DNA from: Thermoplasmata archaeon | GTDB taxonomy: Archaea; Thermoplasmatota; Thermoplasmata; Lutacidiplasmatales; UBA184 | NCBI GenBank assembly: GCA_030038885.1 | Contig: JASHQY010000165.1 | Coordinates: 1 to 7,102 of the forward strand | Direction: 5' to 3' | Length of the DNA stretch: 7,102 nucleotides | Shown: piece by piece, positions 1 through 5,368 of the stretch | Layout: each line of letters begins with the position of its first letter | How positions within the stretch are numbered: position 1 is the first letter of the stretch | The notes under the pieces: model-generated | Databases searched by the model: none | Told to the model about the DNA's origin: nothing | Seen by the model: only the letters and a program-made list of their open reading frames with translations | Program-made: the position numbers and the translations under genes

Positions 1-791
1 CCGCGCTCGCCGGGGCCGCGACGCGCGCGGCCGGCCTCGCGCTCTCGGACCGCGCGCTCTCCGAGCTCGCGCGGTTCGGCTCGGGTAGCGCGAGCCGGTC
101 GGTCTTCGGAGGGTTCGTCGAGTGGCGGGCCGGCACGCGGCCGGACGGGCGCGACTGCTACGCGCGAGCCGTCTATCCGGCGGGCCACTGGCCGGCGCTC
201 GTCGACCTCGTGCTCCTCGTCCGGGACGCGCCGGTGAAGGCGGTCCGCTCCGCGGACGCGATGCAGGCGAGCGTGCGGACGAGCCCCGAGTTCGCGGCCC
301 GCCAGCGCGAGGTCCCCGGCCGATTGCGACGGATGCGCGCGGCGATCGGCGCGCGCCGGCCCGACCGGCTCTTCCCCCTGATCATGGAGGAGTGCGACAG
401 CTTCCGGCGCGTCTGCGAGACGACCGTCCCGTCGCTCGACTACCTCACGTCCACGTCGCGCGCGATCCTCGCCGAGGTCGCCGCCGCGAACCGCGCCGCC
501 GGCCGCGCGGTCGCGGCGTACACCCACGACGCGGGGGCGCACGTGCACGTCTTCGCGCTGCGGCGGGACCTCCCGCGGCTGCGCGAACGCCTCGCGGCGA
601 TCGAGGGCGTCGAGCGCACGCTCGTCCTCCGACCGGGTCCGGGCGGTCGGGTCGTCGGCGGGGGGAACGCCCGCCCTACAGGACGCGGCGGTCGAAGTCC
701 GGCGACGGCAGCTCGAGCCCGATATTCGCCGAGAGGCCGGTCACTTCCTGGACGAACCGGGCGCGGGCCTCCTCGTTCGTCCAGCGCTTGA
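1..791 (+). CDS. mvaD: Mevalonate diphosphate decarboxylase-family protein (5'-truncated by window edge)
   Basis: C-terminal part of a GHMP-fold decarboxylase of the mevalonate pathway. The first complete codon starts at base 3, and codon 70 of the fragment is an internal GTG. Visible family signatures are GSGSASRS (fragment residues 26-33), followed by FGGFVEW; a HWP motif (62-64); a SADAM...RTSPEF block (83-96); and YTHDAG (173-178), whose Asp176 matches the catalytic Asp of the family. Roughly the first 110-120 residues lie off the window, including the ATP-binding N-terminus. The family includes mevalonate-5-diphosphate decarboxylase, haloarchaeal phosphomevalonate decarboxylase and Thermoplasma-type mevalonate-3,5-bisphosphate decarboxylase; I cannot tell which this is. 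The usual YTFDAGPN is altered to YTHDAGAH. Recognisable homology fades near base 660, yet no stop comes until 789-791. The extra roughly 40 codons lie antisense to the PaaA-like gene, are Arg/Gly/Pro-rich and have only about half G/C third positions, so this tail may not be genuine. Confidence 0.85.
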   Translation, partial: ALAGAATRAAGLALSDRALSELARFGSGSASRSVFGGFVEWRAGTRPDGRDCYARAVYPAGHWPALVDLVLLVRDAPVKAVRSADAMQASVRTSPEFAARQREVPGRLRRMRAAIGARRPDRLFPLIMEECDSFRRVCETTVPSLDYLTSTSRAILAEVAAANRAAGRAVAAYTHDAGAHVHVFALRRDLPRLRERLAAIEGVERTLVLRPGPGGRVVGGGNARPTGRGGRSPATAARARYSPRGRSLPGRTGRGPPRSSSA

Positions 792-1518
792 GGCCGTACT
801 CGATCGCCCGGCGGCTCGTCGCCGAGTTCGAGTGGCCGAACATGTCGAGCGCGCGCGGGTACCACTTCTCGACCGCGGTCTGAGCCGCGGCCTTCGACCC
901 GCAGTACTTCGGCCCGTCCTGGACCATGCGGCGCAGGACGCTCGCCCCGAAGTTCAGGTGCAGCTGCTCCTCGCTGAGCATCAGCGGCATCGCCCGGGCG
1001 AGCGGCCCGTACGAGCACTCCTGGAACGCGCGCAGCTGGTAGACCCCGACGCGATCGACGAAGCACGTGAACGCCCCGACGTCGCCCCAGGTCTCGAACT
1101 TCATGTTGAACGCGTCGAGCTTGTGCTCGCCCTCCCGCTTCGCGAGCAGCTCGTCGATGTAGCGCTGGCCCGCCTCGCCGAAGTCCCGAAGGATCCGACA
1201 CGCCTGGAGGCCGTGGCGCGCCTCGTCGGCGACGATCCGCGACTCGATCCAGCGGTCCTCGAGCGTCGGGGCCGAGTCGAGCCAGGGGCGGTGCTGCTGG
1301 ATCGAGGCGAACTCGGTGTCCGCCTGGACGACCATCAGCTTGACGATCAGCTGCGCCATGTCGGGCTCGAGCTCCTCCGCGGTCTCGAACTTGTGCGCCC
1401 CGGCGGAGGCCCCCCAGAGGATCTCGCGGACCGGGACGACCGTGCCGCCGTCCTTGAGGCTCCCCGAGCCCGCGCGCGTCTTCGAGACGGCAGGGGCGGG
1501 CGGGGCGGGGCCGGACAT
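676..1518 (-). CDS. paaA: PaaA-like phenylacetyl-CoA epoxidase family diiron subunit
   Basis: A 280-residue ferritin-like diiron protein of the phenylacetic acid catabolic (PaaA/PaaC) family. In E. coli, PaaA is the catalytic subunit of phenylacetyl-CoA 1,2-epoxidase. From memory of E. coli PaaA, the metal-site residues line up with identical spacing: Glu69; Glu99-x-x-His102 within DEARHG; Asp155 within FVDRVG; and Glu184-x-x-His187 within EEQLH. SYGPLARAM (169-177) and KRWTNEE (244-250) also match PaaA. The N-terminus has about 27 extra Pro/Ala/Gly-rich residues. The protein stops near the PSPDF motif, so the roughly 50-residue C-terminal extension of E. coli PaaA is absent. The ATG at 1518 has no clear Shine-Dalgarno. 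The gene lies 23 bp after the enoyl-CoA hydratase on the same strand, which suggests co-transcription. PaaB, C, D and E are not in the window, so substrate and redox partner are unknown. Diiron oxygenase family is secure; phenylacetyl-CoA as substrate is inference. Confidence 0.82.
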   Translation of the reverse strand: MSGPAPPAPAVSKTRAGSGSLKDGGTVVPVREILWGASAGAHKFETAEELEPDMAQLIVKLMVVQADTEFASIQQHRPWLDSAPTLEDRWIESRIVADEARHGLQACRILRDFGEAGQRYIDELLAKREGEHKLDAFNMKFETWGDVGAFTCFVDRVGVYQLRAFQECSYGPLARAMPLMLSEEQLHLNFGASVLRRMVQDGPKYCGSKAAAQTAVEKWYPRALDMFGHSNSATSRRAIEYGLKRWTNEEARARFVQEVTGLSANIGLELPSPDFDRRVL

Positions 1519-1541
1519 GATCGCTCGGGACGTCTAAGGGC

Positions 1542-2324
1542 TCAGCGGCCCTTAAAGTTGGGCTTCCGCTTCTCGGAGAACGCCGAGAGACCTTCCTTCG
1601 CGTCCTCGGTGATGAACAGCCGGTTCTGGAGCTCCCGCTCGAGCGCGAGCCCGGCGGTGAGCGGCATCTCGACCCCTTCGACGACCGCGCGCTTGATGAG
1701 GCTGATCGCGCGGATCGGGCCGTGCGCGAGCCCGCTCGCGTACGCCTGGACGTCCTTCGCGAACGTCTCCGCGGGATAGACGTAGTTCACGAGCCCGATC
1801 GCGAGCGCCTCGTCCGGCGAGAGGCGCTTGCCGGTGATCATCAGGTCGAGCGCGCGGGAGGTCCCGACGAGGCGGGGGAGGCGCTGGGTCCCGCCGGTGC
1901 CGGGGAGGACCCCGAGGGTCACCTCGGGCAGCCCGATCGTCCCCGCGCCCTTCGCCATCAGGCGGAGGTCGCACGCGAGCGCGATCTCGAGCCCGCCGCC
2001 GACCGTGTGGCCGTTGAGGGCGGCGATCACGACCTTCGGGGTCTTCGCGAGCTTGTCGAGCGTCTCCTGGCAGAAAAGGCAGAACATCGCCTTGAAGTCC
2101 GGGGCGCTCTTCTTGAGCATCTCGATGTCGGCGCCGGCGCTGAAGAACCCGGGGACGGTGCTCGCGAGCACGAGGACCCGCACCTCGTCGTCGAACCGGA
2201 ACTCGTCGACCGCGGCATTCAGCTCGCGCATCATCTCGAGGTCGTACGTGTTCGCCTTGGGCTTCCCGATCTCCAGGTAGCCGACGTGATCGTCGACGCG
2301 CGTCCGAACGTACTTGCCCTGCAT
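1542..2324 (-). CDS. Enoyl-CoA hydratase/isomerase (crotonase family)
   Basis: A 260-residue crotonase-fold protein, the usual length for single-domain enoyl-CoA hydratases, which add water across the 2,3 double bond of enoyl-CoA thioesters. The oxyanion-hole segments SAGADIEML (62-70) and NGHTVGGG (104-111) are present. Both catalytic glutamates of true hydratases are there: Glu113 in GGGLEIALACD and Glu134 in GLPEVTLG, followed by PGTGGTQRLPR. The C-terminus EKRKPNFKGR is typical of the family. The ATG at 2324 is preceded by a GGAG about 5 bases upstream, and a TATA-like AT-rich patch lies near 2375-2383. The stop is followed after 23 bp by the PaaA-like oxygenase, so the pair probably act in one acyl-CoA oxidation route. 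Rival roles are general beta-oxidation or 3-hydroxybutyryl-CoA dehydration; the sequence does not distinguish them. The gap to upstream rpiA is 78 bp. Confidence 0.92.
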   Translation of the reverse strand: MQGKYVRTRVDDHVGYLEIGKPKANTYDLEMMRELNAAVDEFRFDDEVRVLVLASTVPGFFSAGADIEMLKKSAPDFKAMFCLFCQETLDKLAKTPKVVIAALNGHTVGGGLEIALACDLRLMAKGAGTIGLPEVTLGVLPGTGGTQRLPRLVGTSRALDLMITGKRLSPDEALAIGLVNYVYPAETFAKDVQAYASGLAHGPIRAISLIKRAVVEGVEMPLTAGLALERELQNRLFITEDAKEGLSAFSEKRKPNFKGR

Positions 2325-2402
2325 CGCCGCTCCGCCGCCCCGGCGGGCGGCTCGACCGACCGCACCGCCGCGAGCGGATAACGCCGACGCCCCGGGCGCC
2401 GG

Positions 2403-3107
2403 CTACGCGGTCGGCGCCCCGGTCCGGCGGCGTTCGTCGACGCGGCCGTCCGCGTGGCCGATCAGCACCCGGCTCGCGAGGTCGACGAAGATCCCGGTCT
2501 CGACGACCCCCGTGGCGGCCGCGAGGTCGGCCTCGGCCCGGGCCGGGGCCTCGATCGGCCGGCGCGGGCGGAGATCGAGGATCTCGTTCCCGTTGTCGGT
2601 CACGAACGGGCGACCGTCGACCGTGCGGTGGAGGACCGCGTAGCCCTCGTCGGCGAACCGGCGGGCGAGCACCTCCCGGGCGAACGGCACGACCTCGAGC
2701 GGGATCGGGCAGCGGTCGCCGAGATGGACCACGAGCTTCGTCGGGTCGACCAGGATGACGACCTCCCGGGAGAGGCCGGCGAGCAGCTTCTCCCGGAGCA
2801 GCGCCCCACCCCCTCCCTTCGTGAGGGCGAGCGTCGGGGCGACCTCGTCCGCGCCGTCGAGCATGAGGTCGAACCGGTCGTCCTCCCGGAGCGGGCGCAC
2901 CGCGAGACCGAGCGAGCGGGCGAGCTGCTCGGTCGCCCGCGAGCTCGCGACGCAGTCGAACGCGTCGCGGGGAAATTGCGTCGCGAGCGCCCGCACCGCT
3001 TCCGCCGCGGTCGACCCCGTCCCGAGGGCGAGCCGCATGCCCGGGCGAACGAACGAGATCCCCCGGCGGGCCGCGGCCTGTTTCGCGAGCAGCCGATCGT
3101 CGGGCAC
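2403..3107 (-). CDS. rpiA: Ribose-5-phosphate isomerase A
   Basis: A cytosolic 234-residue RpiA interconverting ribose 5-phosphate and ribulose 5-phosphate, which supplies ribose for nucleotides. Family motifs appear in order: LGTGSTA (28-34), CVASSRATEQLA (52-63), the catalytic block DGADE (84-88) with KGGGGALLREK (97-107), VDPTK (120-124), PLEVVPFA (136-143), TDNGNEILDL (170-179) and VVETGIF (201-207). Asp84, Asp87, Lys97 and Glu106 have the same spacing as E. coli Asp81, Asp84, Lys94 and Glu103. Translation starts at GTG (3105-3107), with MPDDRLLAKQ matching the usual N-terminal helix. A weak GAGG lies about 7 bases upstream and a TATA-like box about 26 bases upstream. It is divergent from pyrH and may head the minus-strand transcript through the hydratase. 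Together with pyrH and adk this looks like a nucleotide-supply neighbourhood. Confidence 0.96.
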   Translation of the reverse strand: MPDDRLLAKQAAARRGISFVRPGMRLALGTGSTAAEAVRALATQFPRDAFDCVASSRATEQLARSLGLAVRPLREDDRFDLMLDGADEVAPTLALTKGGGGALLREKLLAGLSREVVILVDPTKLVVHLGDRCPIPLEVVPFAREVLARRFADEGYAVLHRTVDGRPFVTDNGNEILDLRPRRPIEAPARAEADLAAATGVVETGIFVDLASRVLIGHADGRVDERRRTGAPTA

Positions 3108-3127
3108 GGCCGGCCCTCAGCGGCCCC

Positions 3128-3138
3128 GGCTATTCAAC
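3128..3138 (-). promoter_or_regulatory. TATA-like box for rpiA
   Basis: An AT-rich island in GC-rich surroundings reads GTTGAATAGCC on the minus strand. Its centre is about 26 bases before the rpiA GTG, the archaeal TATA-to-start-site distance, so the transcript would be leaderless or nearly so. The match to the TATA consensus is weak and the call rests mainly on position. Confidence 0.4.
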
Positions 3139-3160
3139 CCGGCGGCCGGGAGCCGACAGG

Positions 3161-3168
3161 CCTATCTG
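3161..3168 (+). promoter_or_regulatory. TATA-like box for pyrH-adk
   Basis: CCTATCTG is centred about 26 bases before the pyrH ATG, the position expected for an archaeal TATA box of a leaderless transcript. No Shine-Dalgarno precedes that ATG, which fits. The match to consensus is weak. Confidence 0.4.
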
Positions 3169-3190
3169 ACGGGGTCCTTCCCGGTCCGCG

Positions 3191-3898
3191 ATGGCCCCCC
3201 GCGTCTCCCGGACGGCTCGACCGGTCGTCGTGTCGATCGGAGGTTCGGTCCTCTTCACCGGGCACGACGACCGGCAGTACGTCGCGGCGCTGGCCGCGCT
3301 CCTGCGGACCGTCGGCCGATCGGTCCCGCTGGCCGTGACGACGGGGGGAGGACGGGTCGCCCGGGAGTACATCCGCCTTGGCCGCGACCTCGGGCTGACC
3401 GAGGTCGAGCTCGACGAGCTCGGGATCGAGGTCACGCGCCTCAACGCCCGGCTGCTCGCGGCGAGCGTCGGGGGCCCGACGCCGGCGCACCCTCCGACCT
3501 CGATCGCGCTCGCGGTCCACGAGCTCGGGCGCGCGTCCCCGGTCATCCTGGGAGGCACCGAGCCCGGGCACACGACCGACGGGGTCGCCGCCCTGATCGC
3601 CGTGCGGGTCCGCGCGGCGTGCCTGGTCAACGCTACCGACGTGGACGGGCTCTACGACGCCGACCCGAGAACGCACCCGAACGCCCGCCGGATCCCCCGG
3701 CTCCGATGGCCGGAGTTCCGCCGGCGGGTGCTCGAGGCGTCGTCCGGCGAAGCGGGCCAGAACTTCCTGTTCGACCGGCTCGGGGCCGACTCGCTCGCCC
3801 GCGCGGGGATCCCGCTGTCGATCGTCCAGGGGCGGGATCTCGCGAACCTCGAGCGGGCGATCCGCGGTCGGGCGTTCGACGGAAGCCGGATCGAGTGA
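3191..3898 (+). CDS. pyrH: UMP kinase, archaeal type
   Basis: A 235-residue amino-acid-kinase-fold enzyme that phosphorylates UMP to UDP with ATP. It fits the archaeal PyrH type, recognised by SIGGSVLF (15-22), TGGGRVAREYI (51-61), GIEVTRLNARLLAA (78-91), the nucleotide-binding GGTEPGHTTDGVAAL (121-135) and NATDVDGLYDADPR (147-160). A C-terminal segment AGIPLSIVQGRD (205-216) precedes the usual end. The related isopentenyl phosphate kinase was considered and excluded, because its GHGGGSFGH-type histidine motif is missing while the UMPK-specific TRLNA and PGHTTD motifs are present. The ATG at 3191 leaves about 10 residues before the first strand, slightly longer than many homologues, so a start further in is possible. 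adk follows after 34 bp on the same strand; the two make nucleoside diphosphates and are probably co-transcribed. Confidence 0.93.
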   Translation: MAPRVSRTARPVVVSIGGSVLFTGHDDRQYVAALAALLRTVGRSVPLAVTTGGGRVAREYIRLGRDLGLTEVELDELGIEVTRLNARLLAASVGGPTPAHPPTSIALAVHELGRASPVILGGTEPGHTTDGVAALIAVRVRAACLVNATDVDGLYDADPRTHPNARRIPRLRWPEFRRRVLEASSGEAGQNFLFDRLGADSLARAGIPLSIVQGRDLANLERAIRGRAFDGSRIE

Positions 3899-3922
3899 GC
3901 GACCGGTCGGCAGGGACATTAC

Positions 3923-3930
3923 GGGGGAGG
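3923..3930 (+). promoter_or_regulatory. Shine-Dalgarno for adk
   Basis: A purine run GGGGGAGG lies in the 34-bp pyrH-adk gap. Its GGAGG core is only 2 bases from the GTG at 3933 and 14 bases from a second in-frame GTG at 3945. Neither spacing is ideal, so the exact adk start is uncertain by four codons. Confidence 0.5.
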
Positions 3931-3932
3931 CC

Positions 3933-4574
3933 GTGGGGCCCACCGTGCACCGGATCGTGTTCCTGGGTCCGCCGGGCGTCGGCAAGGGGACCCAGGCGGC
4001 GATCCTCGCGAAGGAGCTCGGGATCCCGCACCTCTCGACCGGCGACCTGCTCCGGGCGGCCGTGGCCACCCGCACGCCGCTCGGCCTCGAAGCGAAGGGC
4101 CACATGGACGCCGGTCGCCTCGTGCCGGACGATCTCGTGCTCCGCATCCTGCGCGAGCGCCTCGCGGCCCCCGACGCCCAGGCCGGTTTCCTTCTCGACG
4201 GCTACCCGCGCAACCTCGCCCAGGCCCGGCAGCTCGAAGCGATCGCTCCGGTGGAGACCGTGCTCGCGTTCGAGCTCCCCGCGCGTCGGCTGATCGAGCG
4301 GCTCTCCGGGCGCCGGGTCTGCCCCACCTGCCAGTCCGTCTACAACGTCGCGAGCCGACCCCCGAAGGTCCCGGGCCGCTGCGACCGGGACGGCACCGAG
4401 CTCGTCCAGCGGCCGGACGACCGGCCGGAAGCGATCTCCACCCGCCTTTCGGTCTACGCCGAGCAGACCGCGCCGCTCCTCGACCACTACCGCCGGGCCG
4501 GGCGCCTGCAGCCGGTGGACGCGACCGGCTCGCCCGACGAGGTCGCGGCGCGCGTTCGCGCCGCGGTGCGCTAG
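3933..4574 (+). CDS. adk: Adenylate kinase, long bacterial-type with zinc LID
   Basis: A 213-residue adenylate kinase (ATP + AMP = 2 ADP). Seen in order: P-loop GPPGVGKGT (12-20), the AMP-site STGDLLR (35-41), GFLLDGYPRN (85-94), the LID domain, and the R(L)SVY segment (171-175). The LID carries Cys130-x-x-Cys133 and Cys150-x-x-Asp153, the Cys3Asp zinc site known from Bacillus adenylate kinases, at the same residue numbers as I recall for those. It is therefore the long bacterial form, not the short archaeal AdkA type. The start is GTG at 3933; a GTG at 3945 is the alternative, and both precede the first strand (RIVFLG). It follows pyrH, giving paired nucleoside monophosphate kinases, rather than sitting next to secY as in many ribosomal-protein operons. 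Its TAG stop lies in a CTAG shared with the convergent phosphatase. Confidence 0.96.
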   Translation: MGPTVHRIVFLGPPGVGKGTQAAILAKELGIPHLSTGDLLRAAVATRTPLGLEAKGHMDAGRLVPDDLVLRILRERLAAPDAQAGFLLDGYPRNLAQARQLEAIAPVETVLAFELPARRLIERLSGRRVCPTCQSVYNVASRPPKVPGRCDRDGTELVQRPDDRPEAISTRLSVYAEQTAPLLDHYRRAGRLQPVDATGSPDEVAARVRAAVR

Positions 4575-5113
4575 TCCGGCCGCGGGGCGCGCTCGGAGAC
4601 CCGAAGGACCTCGCCCGAGACCCAGCGGCCGTCCCACGTGAGCCGCACGCCCTCGAGGTATCCGAGCGGTCCGCCCCACGTCGCCGCCCGGCGGGGCAGG
4701 GCCGCGACCGCACCGAGCTCGATGACCCCGCCGTGGGAGATCATGAGCAGCGCTCCGCCGTCGGGGACGCGCTCGAGCTCGGCCCGCCACCGCGCGCTCT
4801 GCGTCCGCGCGTACCGCGCGGCGATCGGGCTCTCCCGCACCCAGCGGGCGTAGTCCGCGAACGAGTGCGGGACCTCCGCACCGGGCAGGACACCGAGGTC
4901 GTCGGGCATCGTTCCGAGCTCGGGCACCGTCGCGTCGACCCGACGGCCCATCCGCTCCGCGGTCTCGATCGCCCGGGGCTTGGGCGAGGTCACCACCCGG
5001 TCGAACCGGGGCAGGGTCGCACCGACCGAGCGGGCGAGCGCCCGGCCCGCCGCGTTGAGCTGGACGCCGGACGGGTCGCGGCGACTGTGCCGACGGTGCT
5101 CGAGCGTCCGCAT
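4571..5113 (-). CDS. Histidine phosphatase superfamily protein (phosphoglycerate mutase-like)
   Basis: A 180-residue single-domain branch-1 histidine phosphatase. The nucleophile motif is RRHS (residues 7-10, His9) instead of the usual RHG, a variant I recall from other members of the superfamily. It is followed by LNAAGRALA, a phosphate-binding Arg in TSPKPRAIETAERM (42-55), and the second catalytic histidine in ISHGGVIELGAVAALP. These residues support phosphohistidine chemistry, but the substrate cannot be read off; phosphoprotein (SixA-like), sugar-phosphate and nucleotide phosphatases all share them. The ATG at 5113 sits close behind a GGAG (3-base spacing). The upstream AT-rich element at 5148-5155 is nearly symmetric and could serve this gene as well as tRNA-Tyr. 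The 3' end overlaps adk by 4 bp. Confidence 0.85.
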   Translation of the reverse strand: MRTLEHRRHSRRDPSGVQLNAAGRALARSVGATLPRFDRVVTSPKPRAIETAERMGRRVDATVPELGTMPDDLGVLPGAEVPHSFADYARWVRESPIAARYARTQSARWRAELERVPDGGALLMISHGGVIELGAVAALPRRAATWGGPLGYLEGVRLTWDGRWVSGEVLRVSERAPRPD

Positions 5114-5147
5114 TTTCTCCGTCGGCCCAAGGCCCGCGCAGGAAGAA

Positions 5148-5155
5148 GCTTATAG
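5148..5155 (+). promoter_or_regulatory. TATA box for tRNA-Tyr (possibly bidirectional)
   Basis: GCTTATAG stands out in GC-rich sequence and is centred about 28 bases before the mature tRNA-Tyr 5' end, the expected archaeal TATA position. On the minus strand it reads CTATAAGC, 38 bases before the phosphatase ATG, so it could also drive that gene with a short leader. Confidence 0.65.
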
Positions 5156-5179
5156 CGGGTCGACCGCTCGGCCGTCCGT

Positions 5180-5286
5180 CCCGGCTTAGCTCAGTGGTAG
5201 AGCGGGGGACTGTAGGCGAGACCGCCGGCGCTCCGGCGGCCCCCGTAGAGATCCTCAGGTCGCCTGTTCGAGTCAGGCAGCCGGGA
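5180..5286 (+). tRNA. tRNA-Tyr(GUA) with intron
   Basis: The cloverleaf folds cleanly. The acceptor stem CCCGGCT pairs with AGCCGGG (5279-5285) and the discriminator is A5286. The D stem is GCTC/GAGC. The anticodon stem GGGGA (5205-5209) pairs with TCCTC (5252-5256), with one G-U. The anticodon GTA is at 5212-5214 and the variable loop is AGGTC. The T stem GCCTG/CAGGC encloses TTCGAGT. C1-G72 and A73 are the archaeal/eukaryal tyrosine identity features. Removing the 35-base intron after position 37 leaves a 72-base mature tRNA. No CCA is encoded. Confidence 0.95.
5216..5250 (+). other. tRNA-Tyr intron (37/38 position)
   Basis: A 35-base intron between anticodon-loop positions 37 (G5215) and 38 (A5251), the canonical archaeal site. 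A central helix can form between CTGT (5210-5213) and GTAG (5245-5248) with two G-U pairs, flanked by 3-base bulges at both splice sites. This is a bulge-helix-bulge substrate for the tRNA splicing endonuclease. The 5' bulge does not run straight into a perfect intron helix, so the motif is relaxed. The intron centre is a perfect 7-bp hairpin, CCGCCGG (5222-5228) with CCGGCGG (5233-5239), with a four-base loop. The exact cut could shift by one base, because G5215 and G5250 are interchangeable. Confidence 0.85.
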
Positions 5287-5291
5287 CCTGA

Positions 5292-5303
5292 GGGCGATCG
5301 CCC
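5292..5303. repeat. 12-bp perfect palindrome downstream of tRNA-Tyr
   Basis: GGGCGATCGCCC is self-complementary over 12 bases, starting 6 bases after the tRNA discriminator. No T-tract follows, so it is not an obvious terminator. It might be a protein-binding site, an RNA 3'-end processing element or chance in GC-rich DNA. Confidence 0.4.
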
Positions 5304-5357
5304 GGACCGGCTCCGCTCGGACCACGTCAAGGGTCAAGTAACCTGCGGGGCTCCGGC

Positions 5358-5363
5358 GGAGGT
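5358..5363 (+). promoter_or_regulatory. Shine-Dalgarno for the DUF6159-like gene
   Basis: GGAGGT lies 5 bases before the ATG at 5369, the strongest ribosome-binding site in the window, and it fixes the start. An AT-richer stretch (around 5334-5341) lies about 30 bases upstream of the ATG and may be part of its promoter. Confidence 0.75.
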
Positions 5364-5368
5364 CCACG

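Noticed and set aside
122..883. Long plus-strand open frame overlapping the decarboxylase and the oxygenase
   Set aside because: It is Arg/Pro/Gly-rich with no motifs, and lies out of frame with the decarboxylase, whose family motifs are unmistakable in the other frame.
676..1518. Benzoyl-CoA epoxidase BoxB
   Set aside because: BoxB is much longer (around 470 residues), and ligand spacing and the C-terminal motifs match PaaA better.
2325..2402. GC-rich inverted segments between the hydratase and rpiA as a terminator
   Set aside because: Short GC arms are expected by chance at this base composition, and no T-tract follows on the minus strand.
3191..3898. Isopentenyl phosphate kinase, which would pair with the mevalonate decarboxylase
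   Set aside because: The fold is shared, but the TRLNA and GGT..PGHTTD motifs are those of archaeal UMP kinase, and the histidine-containing motif of isopentenyl phosphate kinase is absent.
3633..5330. 565-codon minus-strand open frame opposite pyrH and adk
   Set aside because: It has shadow-like composition and overlaps two kinases, the phosphatase and tRNA-Tyr; no recognisable domain.
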